A stretch of 40,131 bases of DNA from VMGX01 sp038065915 (GTDB lineage Bacteria; Patescibacteriota; Minisyncoccia; Phycocordibacterales; 21-14-all-36-13), in contig JBBTPZ010000014.1 in NCBI GenBank assembly GCA_038065915.1, positions 1 to 40,131 of the forward strand, read 5' to 3'. The notes beneath the pieces are model-generated. The model was not told the DNA's origin and did not search any database. It saw nothing but the letters and a program-made list of their open reading frames with translations. Of this stretch, positions 14,714-23,457 are shown in pieces (within the stretch, counting starts at the first letter, position 1; every line of letters starts with the position of its first letter). The position numbers were made by a program, and so were the translations under genes.

Positions 14714-14750
14714 TGATTTTTATATTCACTTCGCTCATTAAAAATCAATC

Positions 14751-17114
14751 ATGCTCATATCATATAAATGGCTTCAAGAATATTTTAACGGGAAACTTCC
14801 AGATTCAAAAAAGATTAAGGATGTTTTAACTATGCATTCATATGAAATTTCTGAGGTTTCAAAAGACAAAGATGATTTTATTTTTGATATAGATGTATTG
14901 CCTAATAGAGCCCACGATTCGCTTTCTTATTTTGGAATTGCGCGTGAGGTAGAAATGCTTTTTGATTTAAAAACAAAATTTTCAGATGTAGAGAATGTTA
15001 AAATAGATAAAAACTTAAAATCATCAGATTTTTTAACTTTAAAAATTGAAAATCCAAATGAATGCAGGCGAGCAACAAAACGACTCGTTGTTGATGTTCA
15101 AGTTAAAGAATCGCCGGAGTGGCTTAAAGAAAAATTATTAAAATTTGGACAAAAATCTATAAATAACATTATTGATGTAACTAATTTTGTAATGATGGAA
15201 ACAGGACAGCCGGTTCATGCTTTTGATTTTGATAAATTAATTACAGGGACAAACAATAAAAAAAATATTTCAATACAGTTAGCAAAGAAGGGAGAAAAAA
15301 TAACTACACTTGATGAAAATCATTATGTTTTAGACGAAAATACTCTGGTAATTCACGACGGAGAAAAACCGCTTGATATTGCGGGAATAAAAGGAGGAAT
15401 AGATACGGGCATAGATGAAAAAACAAAAAAGATTGTTTTGTCTGTATGTAATTTCAATCCTAAAAGTATAAGAAAAACATCTAAAAAATTAGGGTTACAA
15501 ACAGAGGCGTCAAAAAGATTTGAAGCAGATATAAGTCCAGAGTTGGTTTATACGGCGATGCAGAGATTGTCTCAGCTCGTTTCGGAATTATCCGGCGGTA
15601 AGATGAGTGAAGATATTTTGGATGAATATCCGAGAAAATCAAATCCATACAAGATGGGTGTTTCGGTTGATGAAATTAATAAAATTTTAGGGACTGAAAT
15701 AAAAGAAAAAGAATTTGAAAAAATTTTAGACAAACTCGGGTTTGAATACAAAAAAATAAAACCACTTGATGAAATTAAAAAAATTATTCCAGAACTTGAA
15801 GGCAAGCCATATAAATTTGGCGCGAGCGTGAGTTTTGACGCGCCAAATTATTTTGATTGTTCATCTCTAACGGCATATTTGTTTGTACAGGCAGGAATTC
15901 AAATTCCAAGAGTTTCAATTGACCAATATGTTTTTGGTGAAGAAATTTCTAGGAAAGAAGCAAGATTTGGTGATTTAATATTTCTAAATACCGGCAATGG
16001 AAAAATTTATTACGAAACAATAGATTTTATAAAAGGAACAAAAGTTCAGGAAGGAGTTGACCACTGTGGTTTGTATTTAGGAGACGAAAAGGTCTTACAC
16101 ACATCTCGCCTTAATGGAAATAAAGTTGATGTTCAAAATATAGAAAAAAACCCTTCTTTCAAAACAATTATTGGTTATAGAAGATTTACAGATAATGAAA
16201 AAAGATATGTTTTGACAATTCCTTATTACAGAAATGATATTAGAATAAAAGAAGATTTGGCGGAAGAAATAGGAAGAATATTTGGTTATGAAAATATTTC
16301 TTATGATTTGCCAAAAGAAATATCAAAACCTAAAGTTGATAAGATTTTTTACTATTCAAGTTTAATTAAAAACTTTTTTATAACTGAAGGTTTTTCAGAA
16401 GTTTATAATTATGCATTTGTAGACAATGGGGAAGTTGAGCTTTTGAATCCTTTAGCTGGTGATAAAAAATATTTAAGAAGTTCAGCGACAGAACAAGTTA
16501 AATACAATTTAGAATTCAATTCAAAATATTCTGATGTGCTAGCTCTTGATGATATTAAGATTTTTGAAATAGGCAAAATTTATAAAAAAAATGGAGAGAA
16601 ACTCTATTTATCTATGGGTGTAAAAAAGAAAAAAGAAAAAGATACACAGAATTATATTGAAGAAATAAAAAATAAACTTTCAGAGATTTTACAGACAAAA
16701 ATCGTTGCAAAGGCGGAGAGTAATATATTAAATATTGATTTAGAAGATTTGGTCAATAAACTCCCAAATGTTAATTCATACGGAAAAGTATTTGAAGAGT
16801 TTTCTGAAAATTATAAAAACACCGGAATAAAATATAAAAATATTTCACAATATCCGTTTGTTTTGAGAGATATTGCTGTTTGGGTTCCATTAGAAATAAA
16901 AAGCGAAGAAGTTTTAAATATTATTAAAGAAAACGCCGGAAATTTGTTTGTTCAAAGTAAATTATTTGATAAATACAAAAAAGATAAAAAGGTTTCATAC
17001 GCGTTTCGATTGGTTTTTCAGTCACAAAGCAAAACTTTGACGGATGACGAAGTAGGGGAAGTGATGAAAAAAATAGAAGACAAAATAGTCAAAAAAGGGT
17101 GGGAGGTTAGGTAA
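14751..17114 (+). CDS. pheT: Phenylalanine--tRNA ligase beta subunit with an inserted NlpC/P60 domain
   Basis: The 787-residue beta subunit of PheRS. The start MLISYKWLQEYFNG is canonical, but MHSYEISEV runs straight into FDIDVLPNRAHDSLS, so the EMAP/OB-fold tRNA-binding domain usually found there is absent. B3/B4 follows (residues about 110-285). The B5 domain begins at about residue 300 and is broken after LDKLGFEYKK by an NlpC/P60 peptidase-like domain (about 345-482) with FDCSS (C370), DHCGLYLGD (H438) and LHTSR (H450). B5 resumes at IPYYRNDIRIKEDLAEEIGRIFGY. The C-terminal anticodon-binding FDX-ACB domain is complete. Without the insert the protein would be about 650 residues. Reading frame is open throughout. 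Confidence 0.92.
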   Translation: MLISYKWLQEYFNGKLPDSKKIKDVLTMHSYEISEVSKDKDDFIFDIDVLPNRAHDSLSYFGIAREVEMLFDLKTKFSDVENVKIDKNLKSSDFLTLKIENPNECRRATKRLVVDVQVKESPEWLKEKLLKFGQKSINNIIDVTNFVMMETGQPVHAFDFDKLITGTNNKKNISIQLAKKGEKITTLDENHYVLDENTLVIHDGEKPLDIAGIKGGIDTGIDEKTKKIVLSVCNFNPKSIRKTSKKLGLQTEASKRFEADISPELVYTAMQRLSQLVSELSGGKMSEDILDEYPRKSNPYKMGVSVDEINKILGTEIKEKEFEKILDKLGFEYKKIKPLDEIKKIIPELEGKPYKFGASVSFDAPNYFDCSSLTAYLFVQAGIQIPRVSIDQYVFGEEISRKEARFGDLIFLNTGNGKIYYETIDFIKGTKVQEGVDHCGLYLGDEKVLHTSRLNGNKVDVQNIEKNPSFKTIIGYRRFTDNEKRYVLTIPYYRNDIRIKEDLAEEIGRIFGYENISYDLPKEISKPKVDKIFYYSSLIKNFFITEGFSEVYNYAFVDNGEVELLNPLAGDKKYLRSSATEQVKYNLEFNSKYSDVLALDDIKIFEIGKIYKKNGEKLYLSMGVKKKKEKDTQNYIEEIKNKLSEILQTKIVAKAESNILNIDLEDLVNKLPNVNSYGKVFEEFSENYKNTGIKYKNISQYPFVLRDIAVWVPLEIKSEEVLNIIKENAGNLFVQSKLFDKYKKDKKVSYAFRLVFQSQSKTLTDDEVGEVMKKIEDKIVKKGWEVR

Positions 17115-17171
17115 GAATTAAAAAAGCAAAAAAACAAGAAAGCAATAAAATACAAAAAACAAAAACTAAAT

Positions 17172-17195
17172 AATTTTACAGTTAACTGTAAAATT
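17172..17195. promoter_or_regulatory. 24-bp perfect palindrome, possible operator
   Basis: Bases 17172-17195 are a perfect palindrome centred on GTTAAC, with half-site AATTTTACAGTT. It lies 25 bases before the probable start of the membrane spermidine-synthase-like gene. The preceding 17115-17170 is A-rich low-complexity sequence. It could be an operator or part of a hairpin. Confidence 0.45.
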
Positions 17196-17220
17196 TAAAG
17201 TGAAAATAGTTAAAAACAAA

Positions 17221-18726
17221 ATGAAGGTCAAAAAATATATTTTAGAAATATCCGTATTTGTTTGTGGGGCAGTTGTTATGATATTTGAACTTGTTGGCTC
17301 AAGGGTGCTTGGGCCATTTTTTGGAACATCAATATTTGTTTGGACAAGTTTGATTGGGATTATTTTAGGCAGTTTAAGTTTGGGTTATTATTTTGGTGGA
17401 AAAATCGCGGATAAAAATCCTAGTTTTTCTAATTTATCGCTGATTGTTTTTTTATCAGCAATTTTTATTGGGTTAACAATTTTGATTAAAGAACCATTAC
17501 TCATTGTTTTGCAAACTAATTTAGCAAATATTAAAATTGGTTCTGTCTTAGCATCGCTCATTTTATTTTTACCAACGAGTGTTTTATTGGGAATGGTTTC
17601 TCCTTATGTCGCGAAATTAAAAATAAATAGTTTAGATACATCAGGTTCAACGATAGGAACTCTTTATGCTTTATCTACTGCCGGAAGTATATTCGGAACG
17701 TTTTTAGCTGGTTTTTATTTAATTCCACAATTCGGGACGAATAAAATGTTGCTTATTTTGGTTTTTGTTTTAATAATTGTTTCCATATTAATTTATTCAA
17801 AACAACATTTGAATGGAAAATTATTTGTTTTGATATTTGTTTTGGCTGGGTGGATGTCAGTTAATGAATTTAATTCTTTATCTGAAAAAAAAGGTTTTAT
17901 TGATGTTGATACCGCCTATAATCGTATTTTAATAACTGAACATAAGGATGTAAAAACGGATAGAATTATTCGTGTAATGGGAATAAATAACGAGAATCAT
18001 TCGTCAATGTTTTTAGACAGTGATGAATTGGTTAATGAATATTCAAAATATTTTCATCTCGCAAAATATTTTAATCCCAATTTTAAAAAATCGTTGATAT
18101 TTGGTGGAGCCGGATATTCATACCCAAAAGATTATTTACTTAAATATCCGGATGCAACAATTGATGTTGTTGAAATAGACCCGAAAGTTACCGAACTCGC
18201 AAAAAAATATTTTAATTTGAAAGAAAATTCTAGAATGAATATTTATCATGAAGACGGAAGAGTTTATTTAAATAAGACACTCGCCCGCCCAGGCGGGAAA
18301 GAAAAATACGATGTAATTTTTGGAGATGCTTTTAGTTCCAGATATTCTATTCCATATCAATTAACCACAAAGGAAGCAGTACAAAAAAAATATGATATTT
18401 TAAATGAGAATGGAATTGTTGTTTTAAATCTCATTTCTTCAATTGAAGGTGAGAAGGGAAAATTTTTAAGAGCTGAATACTCGACATACAAAAATATTTT
18501 TCCACAAGTTTATATATTTCCAGTTGATGAGCCCAATAATGGGGAAGAAGTTCAAAATATAATTTTGGTAGCATTAAAAACAAAAGACAAACAAATTTTC
18601 AGTAGTGATGATGCAGAAATAAATAAATATCTACAGCGTGTTTGGAAAAAAGAAATTAAAACAGATGTACCAATTTTAACCGATGATTTTGCACCCGTGG
18701 ATTACTATATAAATAAGGTAATTTAA
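17221..18726 (+). CDS. Membrane spermidine-synthase-like aminopropyl/methyltransferase-fold protein
   Basis: The N-terminal half (about residues 5-215) has around six or seven membrane helices beginning LEISVFVCGAVVMIFELVGS, a pattern common in fused membrane spermidine-synthase-like proteins. The C-terminal half has the Rossmann fold: LIFGGAGYSYPKDYL, the nucleoside-binding VVEIDPKV and the acidic IFGDAFSSRYSIPYQL motif in place of the catalytic Asp loop. Such proteins are often annotated as spermidine synthases but substrates are mostly unproven. I chose the ATG at 17221 (501 residues), since family members begin close before this helix; a GTG at 17200 is the alternative. GC-rich TCGCCCGCCCAGGCGGG near 18281 encodes an ARPGGK loop and may be a short inserted palindrome. 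Confidence 0.75.
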   Translation: MKVKKYILEISVFVCGAVVMIFELVGSRVLGPFFGTSIFVWTSLIGIILGSLSLGYYFGGKIADKNPSFSNLSLIVFLSAIFIGLTILIKEPLLIVLQTNLANIKIGSVLASLILFLPTSVLLGMVSPYVAKLKINSLDTSGSTIGTLYALSTAGSIFGTFLAGFYLIPQFGTNKMLLILVFVLIIVSILIYSKQHLNGKLFVLIFVLAGWMSVNEFNSLSEKKGFIDVDTAYNRILITEHKDVKTDRIIRVMGINNENHSSMFLDSDELVNEYSKYFHLAKYFNPNFKKSLIFGGAGYSYPKDYLLKYPDATIDVVEIDPKVTELAKKYFNLKENSRMNIYHEDGRVYLNKTLARPGGKEKYDVIFGDAFSSRYSIPYQLTTKEAVQKKYDILNENGIVVLNLISSIEGEKGKFLRAEYSTYKNIFPQVYIFPVDEPNNGEEVQNIILVALKTKDKQIFSSDDAEINKYLQRVWKKEIKTDVPILTDDFAPVDYYINKVI

Positions 18727-18752
18727 CCACTTTTTATACACATAAAATCATG

Positions 18753-18785
18753 AAAATTCCTTTCAAAATAAAGGAATTTTTGCTA
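18753..18785 (+). terminator. Terminator-like hairpin before gyrB
   Basis: AAAATTCCTTT (18753-18763) pairs with AAAGGAATTTT (18770-18780), ending in five T. It lies 26 bases after the preceding stop. Confidence 0.65.
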
Positions 18786-18820
18786 TAATAACACTATCGC
18801 AAAACAGCGATATTTTTATT
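18784..18820 (+). promoter_or_regulatory. gyrB promoter -10 and leader hairpin
   Basis: A consensus TATAAT lies at 18784-18789, immediately after the upstream terminator; the -35 region (about 18761-18766, TTTCAA) is weak. The leader then has a small hairpin TATCGC (18795-18800) with GCGATA (18807-18812) followed by a T-rich run up to the start region of gyrB. Confidence 0.5.
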
Positions 18821-18835
18821 TTTTAACACTAAAAT

Positions 18836-20956
18836 ATGGCTACAAAAAAGGACAAACTACCCGCAAAAGCAAAGAGAGAAAAAGATAGCAAAATAAAGAA
18901 CGAAAGCGCTGGTTATAAAGCGTCCGATATTACTGTTCTTGAGGGGCTAGAACCTGTCAGAAAGAGACCCGGGATGTATATTGGAACAACTGGTCCAGAC
19001 GGACTTCACCATCTTATAGTTGAAATTTTTGATAATGGTCGCGACGAAGCGATGGGCGGTTTTGCCGACCATATTGAAGTTGCATTACTATCAAACAACA
19101 GAGTGCGTGTCGTTGATAACGGACGAGGAATACCCGTTGATATACACAAACAGACAAAAGTTTCTGCGCTTGAAACAATAATGACGACATTACACGCGGG
19201 TGCAAAATTCGGTGGGCAAAGTTATAAAGTATCAGGAGGTTTACACGGAGTTGGTGCATCAGTTGTAAACGCACTTTCAATTTATATGAAGGCCGAAGTG
19301 CATCGTGATGGATTTAAGTATGTTCAAGAATATTCAAAAGGAAAAAAGAAGGCAAGTGTTAAAAAAGTTGGTGCTTCAAAATATCGCGGGACAGTTGTTA
19401 TATTTGAACCAGACCCAGAAATTTTCAAAGAAATATCTTTTAATTGGATAAAAATCATTAGTCATATGCGCCAACAGGCATATTTAGTAAATGGTTTGAG
19501 AATAACTGTTATTGATGCTCGCGAATGTAAGGAAAAAATTGATGACTCATCAACATTTTTCCTCAAAGACGATTCTCTTGAAGTTCCATCAGTATCTTTT
19601 TATTTTGAAGGAGGACTTGTTTCTTTTGTTAGTTTTTATAACGAGCCGTTTAAAAAAATACATAAAAATATTTTTTATATAAATAAAGAAGTTGATAATG
19701 TTGGTGTTGAAGTCGCACTTCAATATGTTGATGATATATCGTCTAGAATTCTTCCTTTCGCAAATAATATTTATAACTCGGAAGGTGGTACACATATCAC
19801 AGGTTTTAAGACAGCTCTGACAAGAACGTTAAACACATACGCGAGAAAAAATAATTTATTAAAAGAAAAAGACGAAAATTTCACAGGTGATGATGTTATT
19901 GAAGGAATAACAACTGTAATATCTGTAAAGTTAAGAGAAATTCAATTTGAAGGACAGACCAAGGCAAAATTAGGAAGTATGGAGGCGAGGGGAGCCGTTG
20001 AAACGGCTTTTGGAGACGCGCTGTCATATTTTATGGAAGAAAATCCGGATGATGCAAAGATGATAGTGAATAAAGTTATTTTGGCTTTGAGAGCAAGAAA
20101 GGCGGCAAAGGCGGCAAAGGACAGTGTTTTGAGAAAGGGAGCACTTGAAGGAATGATGTTGCCGGGCAAGTTGGCGGATTGTCAAAGTAAAAGTGCCGAG
20201 GACTCAGAATTATTTATTGTTGAAGGAGATTCAGCCGGTGGTTCTGCAAAAACAGGAAGAGATAGAAAGACGCAAGCGGTCTTGGCTTTGAGGGGGAAAA
20301 TTTTAAATGTTGAAAGAACTCGTCTTGATAAAATACTCGCGTCAGAACAAGTGAAAAATCTTATAATCGCGCTCGGAACCGCGATAGGAGATACATTTGA
20401 TTTAAGTAATCTTAGATATCATAAAGTAATTATTGCTACAGATGCCGATGTTGACGGCTCGCACATAAGAACGCTTTTGCTCACACTTTTTTATAGATAC
20501 TTTGTTCAAGTAATTGAAGGTGGATTTTTGTACATAGCCCAACCACCTTTGTATAAAGTAAAACTTGGAAAAGAACAATTTTATTTTTACGCGGAAGAAG
20601 ATAAAGAAAAATTCTTTAAAGAAAGAGGAGTTGGTTCATTTGAAGAAACAGAAATAATAGACGGTAAAAACGAAAATTCAGAAATGGAAGTTGAAAACGA
20701 AAAAGAAAGTGATGAAAAAACCCAAGCAAAAGCACAAAAGAAAGTTAGTGTTCAAAGATATAAAGGTCTTGGTGAAATGAATCCAGACGAATTATGGGAG
20801 ACAACAATGGACCCAAACAACAGAGTTCTAAAAAGAGTAAATGTTGGCGATGCAATAGAAGCCGATAGGATTTTTGATATTTTAATGGGTACAGATGTAA
20901 CAATAAGAAAATCATTTATTCAATCAAATGCGAAGTCAGCGAATATAGACATATAG
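18836..20956 (+). CDS. gyrB: DNA gyrase subunit B
   Basis: The 706-residue ATPase subunit of DNA gyrase, which with GyrA introduces negative supercoils. The GHKL ATPase motifs are present: EIFDNGRDEAMGG, DNGRGIPVDIH and GGLHGVGASVVNALS. The TOPRIM domain has the metal-binding Glu in EGDSAGGSA and the DxD in IATDADVDGSHI. The C-terminal QRYKGLGEMNPDELWETTMDP motif is intact. A charged Glu/Lys-rich stretch (about residues 610-640) sits before it as a species-specific insert. Ends in TAG. The partner gyrA lies about 15 kb downstream, so the subunits are not in one operon. Confidence 0.95.
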   Translation: MATKKDKLPAKAKREKDSKIKNESAGYKASDITVLEGLEPVRKRPGMYIGTTGPDGLHHLIVEIFDNGRDEAMGGFADHIEVALLSNNRVRVVDNGRGIPVDIHKQTKVSALETIMTTLHAGAKFGGQSYKVSGGLHGVGASVVNALSIYMKAEVHRDGFKYVQEYSKGKKKASVKKVGASKYRGTVVIFEPDPEIFKEISFNWIKIISHMRQQAYLVNGLRITVIDARECKEKIDDSSTFFLKDDSLEVPSVSFYFEGGLVSFVSFYNEPFKKIHKNIFYINKEVDNVGVEVALQYVDDISSRILPFANNIYNSEGGTHITGFKTALTRTLNTYARKNNLLKEKDENFTGDDVIEGITTVISVKLREIQFEGQTKAKLGSMEARGAVETAFGDALSYFMEENPDDAKMIVNKVILALRARKAAKAAKDSVLRKGALEGMMLPGKLADCQSKSAEDSELFIVEGDSAGGSAKTGRDRKTQAVLALRGKILNVERTRLDKILASEQVKNLIIALGTAIGDTFDLSNLRYHKVIIATDADVDGSHIRTLLLTLFYRYFVQVIEGGFLYIAQPPLYKVKLGKEQFYFYAEEDKEKFFKERGVGSFEETEIIDGKNENSEMEVENEKESDEKTQAKAQKKVSVQRYKGLGEMNPDELWETTMDPNNRVLKRVNVGDAIEADRIFDILMGTDVTIRKSFIQSNAKSANIDI

Positions 20957-20966
20957 ATTATCTTAA

Positions 20967-20994
20967 ATCTAATATCTAATATCTAAAATCTATA
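20967..20994. repeat. Four AT-rich heptamers (ATCTAAT type)
   Basis: Four 7-base units, ATCTAAT, ATCTAAT, ATCTAAA and ATCTATA, end four bases before the ATG of the flavoprotein gene. Confidence 0.6.
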
Positions 20995-20998
20995 TTTT

Positions 20999-22255
20999 AT
21001 GTTTAAAAATTCTAACAATACTTTTGATGTTATTGTCGTGGGTGGCGGACCGTCTGGGATGATGGCTTCGGGTTGTTCTGCTGAACGCGGGCTTCGTGTA
21101 TTACTTATAGAAAAAAATAATCATTTAGGCGATAAGCTCAAAGCGACAGGCGGTGGTCGTTGTAATATTACAAACGCAGAAGAAGACCACGAAGTTTTCA
21201 TCAGACATTATGGCACTGCAAAAGATTTTTTATATTCAGCATTTGCACGGTTTGGAGTTAAAGATACTTTTAATTTTTTTGAAAAACGCGGTTTACCACT
21301 TGTGATTGAAGCGAAAAAGCGTGTTTTTCCTGCGACACAAAAAGCCGAAGATGTTTTTCGTGTATTAGAAAAATTTATGCGTGATAATGACGTTGTTGTT
21401 AGATGTGGACACGGGGTTAATAAAATTTTTAAAGAAAACGAAAAAATAACCGGTGTGGTTGTTGGTAAAGAAAAATATTTTTGTAAATCTTTAGTTTTGG
21501 CAACCGGCGGTTTTTCACATCCGGAATTGGGCGCAACAGGAGATGGTTTTTCTTGGCTCAAATCGCTTGGGCATAAGATAAAAGAAGCATCGCCCGACAT
21601 TGTTCCTCTCGCAGTGCGTGAAAAATGGGTTAAGAACCTTTCCGGCGTGACTTTGTCATTTATGAAAATTACATTTTTTCTTGATGGTGTGAAAAAATTT
21701 AGCAAAACGGGAAAAATTCTTTTTACTCACTTTGGTTTATCGGGGCCTCTTATTTTAAATAGTTCTCGTCAGGTCAGAGATTTACTTAAGGCGGGAGTTG
21801 TGACAGCAAAAATTGATACATATCCTCACACCGACCTTGGTGCGCTTGAAAAAGAAATCGTTAGGACTTTTAATAAAAATAAAAATAAGACACTTAAAAA
21901 TGTTTTGCCAGAAATTGCACCACACGGTTTAGCACTGGCTCTTGAATTATTACTTCCCAAATTAAATTTAGACCTTGAAAAGAAAGTGCATAGTGTGGAA
22001 AAAGAAGAACGCAAAAAAATTGTTGATTTACTCAAGGCCATGCCACTCACTGTTACTGGTTTGATGGGTTTTGATAGGGCGGTTGTTTCGGACGGGGGAG
22101 TATTGTTGACGGAAATTGATATGAGAACAATGCGTTCGCGCCTTCATCCAAATCTTTATATCACAGGTGACTTACTCAACATCAATCGTCCATCTGGCGG
22201 TTTCTCTCTTCAACTTTGTTGGACCACTGGTTTTGTGGCTGGGATGAATGTTTAA
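20999..22255 (+). CDS. HI0933/BaiN-type FAD-dependent oxidoreductase
   Basis: A 418-residue flavoprotein of the HI0933 family (also called BaiN or RdsA). The FAD-binding GGGPSGMMASG is near residue 15, followed by LIEKNNHLGDKLKATGGGRC, which includes the GGGRCN-type motif diagnostic of the family. A second dinucleotide-binding pattern and the C-terminal SGGFSLQLCWTTGFVAG are present. The physiological substrate is not settled for most members. It lies 42 bases after gyrB, with AT heptamer repeats between, and ends at a strong terminator. Confidence 0.85.
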   Translation: MFKNSNNTFDVIVVGGGPSGMMASGCSAERGLRVLLIEKNNHLGDKLKATGGGRCNITNAEEDHEVFIRHYGTAKDFLYSAFARFGVKDTFNFFEKRGLPLVIEAKKRVFPATQKAEDVFRVLEKFMRDNDVVVRCGHGVNKIFKENEKITGVVVGKEKYFCKSLVLATGGFSHPELGATGDGFSWLKSLGHKIKEASPDIVPLAVREKWVKNLSGVTLSFMKITFFLDGVKKFSKTGKILFTHFGLSGPLILNSSRQVRDLLKAGVVTAKIDTYPHTDLGALEKEIVRTFNKNKNKTLKNVLPEIAPHGLALALELLLPKLNLDLEKKVHSVEKEERKKIVDLLKAMPLTVTGLMGFDRAVVSDGGVLLTEIDMRTMRSRLHPNLYITGDLLNINRPSGGFSLQLCWTTGFVAGMNV

Positions 22256-22264
22256 TATTTTAAC

Positions 22265-22298
22265 CCAGCACTTATTTTTTATAAAAAATAAGTGCTGG
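22265..22298 (+). terminator. Perfect-stem terminator
   Basis: CCAGCACTTATTTTTT (22265-22280) is the exact complement of 22283-22298. A long A/T lower stem on both sides suggests it could act on both strands. Confidence 0.75.
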
Positions 22299-22300
22299 AA

Positions 22301-22330
22301 TTGACAAAACAATATATTCCTGTATTATAC
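22301..22330 (+). promoter_or_regulatory. Strong consensus promoter with Shine-Dalgarno site
   Basis: TTGACA at 22301-22306 starts three bases after the terminator stem. The -10 box is TATTAT (22323-22328) or the overlapping TTATAC (22325-22330), spacers 16 and 18. AAGGAG at 22364-22369 precedes the ATG at 22377 by seven bases. Confidence 0.75.
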
Positions 22331-22376
22331 ACAACGAAAAGTTCAATAAAATATAAACAAAAAAAGGAGTATTTCG

Positions 22377-23081
22377 ATGGAAGAAAGAAAAAGTGTACTT
22401 GTAAAATTGGGAGAAGATTCAGATTTAAAAGTCGATTTAAATCTGGGAGTGATTTCTCTTTTGGTAGCAAAAGAAAGCTATTTTCAACCACACATCTGTT
22501 TAAATGAAAAAAGCGGTGTGGAAGTTATTAAAAAGATTTCTCAAAATTCAGAAAAAGCAAACACAGAAATTTGGATTAATGAATTTGCCATTCTTAGTTT
22601 TGATGATATTTGGCTTAATATCAAATTTTGTGTATCTTTAAACGAGATTAGCTTTCCAAACAATATGGTATACCTTACTCCAAGGCAAACTGGTTACATT
22701 GTTAGAAATCTCAAACCAGAATCTAAGGTAATTGTTCTAGAGAAGATAAAAAGATGGTATTTTGAGGAATTTCTTGTAAAAACCAAAAAAGGTTTTGACA
22801 CCATATCAAAACAGTTTAATGAAGGTGACCCTTTTATTGAGAGTGACCATGAAAATCGGATTTTTGATATACACGGTGATCGTAAAATGGAAGTTCCTTA
22901 TACAGAATGGACAATAATGGGTAATCTATTGGCCCCGTCGTTTTTGTTTGGAGTTACATGTTTTGACCATGGTGATATAGACGGATACAAAAGAGCAGAC
23001 AATTTTCTTCGCGCACTTGATGATCACAGAAAAGGTGCCATTGATTTGGCACTTGGTTTAATTAAAAATTTTAAAGAATAA
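22377..23081 (+). CDS. Protein of unknown function, independently transcribed
   Basis: A 234-residue soluble-looking protein that I do not recognise. It has no membrane segment and no cysteine cluster. It begins MEERKSVLVKLGEDSDLKVD with a short beta-strand-like repeat of DLKVDLNLGV, has a central acidic and aromatic part, and ends in a helical segment with DDHRKGAIDLALGLIK. The ATG at 22377 is fixed by a clear AAGGAG site. It has its own consensus promoter and is bounded by strong terminators on both sides, so it is a single-gene unit and probably well expressed. The frame shows normal coding character for this genome. Confidence 0.6.
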   Translation: MEERKSVLVKLGEDSDLKVDLNLGVISLLVAKESYFQPHICLNEKSGVEVIKKISQNSEKANTEIWINEFAILSFDDIWLNIKFCVSLNEISFPNNMVYLTPRQTGYIVRNLKPESKVIVLEKIKRWYFEEFLVKTKKGFDTISKQFNEGDPFIESDHENRIFDIHGDRKMEVPYTEWTIMGNLLAPSFLFGVTCFDHGDIDGYKRADNFLRALDDHRKGAIDLALGLIKNFKE

Positions 23082-23125
23082 TAGTAAAACCTCAGACATT
23101 AATTTATGACTCTCGGCCTTGTGCC

Positions 23126-23156
23126 AAAACCCGCTTCGTAGAAGCGGGTTTTTTTA
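23126..23156 (+). terminator. Rho-independent terminator
   Basis: AAAACCCGCTTC (23126-23137) pairs with GAAGCGGGTTTT (23141-23152), loop GTA, followed by more T. A textbook intrinsic terminator for the gene ending at 23081. Confidence 0.9.
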
Positions 23157-23189
23157 TTACAGTATAAAATTTTATCTGTTTTTCCATTC

Positions 23190-23331
23190 TCTAATTCAAT
23201 TGAATGGTTATATACAGAAACGATCTATTTTTCTACTGTCGGAGATAGCTGATTTTCTATTATCTTATTCAATTGAATGATTGTATGGATTTTCACGCCT
23301 GATGCTTTATCTTATTCAATTGAATGGTTGT
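23190..23331. repeat. Palindrome cluster upstream of the ArsR-type gene
   Basis: Three copies of the 12-bp palindrome ATTCAATTGAAT lie at 23194-23205, 23267-23278 and 23314-23325. Bases 23263-23331 form a 69-bp unit repeated exactly at 23804-23872 on the other side of the regulator gene. The third palindrome is followed at once by GGTTGTATAATGG, which contains a TATAAT. The rest of 23157-23457 holds no gene. Confidence 0.8.
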
Positions 23332-23402
23332 ATAATGGATTTTTGGGATATATAATATATTTAGTAAAAATATTTTAAAATTAATTAGAAAAGATATTTT
23401 TG

Positions 23403-23450
23403 AAAAATTAAAAATTAAAAATTAAAAATTAAAAATTAAAAATTAAAAAT
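23403..23450. repeat. AAAAATT heptamer array before the ArsR-type gene
   Basis: Six full AAAAATT units and a partial seventh end eight bases before the ATG at 23458, where a Shine-Dalgarno sequence would be expected. Copy number could change by slippage. Confidence 0.8.
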
Positions 23451-23457
23451 ATAAAAA

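Noticed and set aside
22292..22507. 71-residue ORF overlapping the start of the gene at 22377
   Set aside because: It begins inside a terminator and promoter and has no coding character; the other frame has a clear Shine-Dalgarno site.
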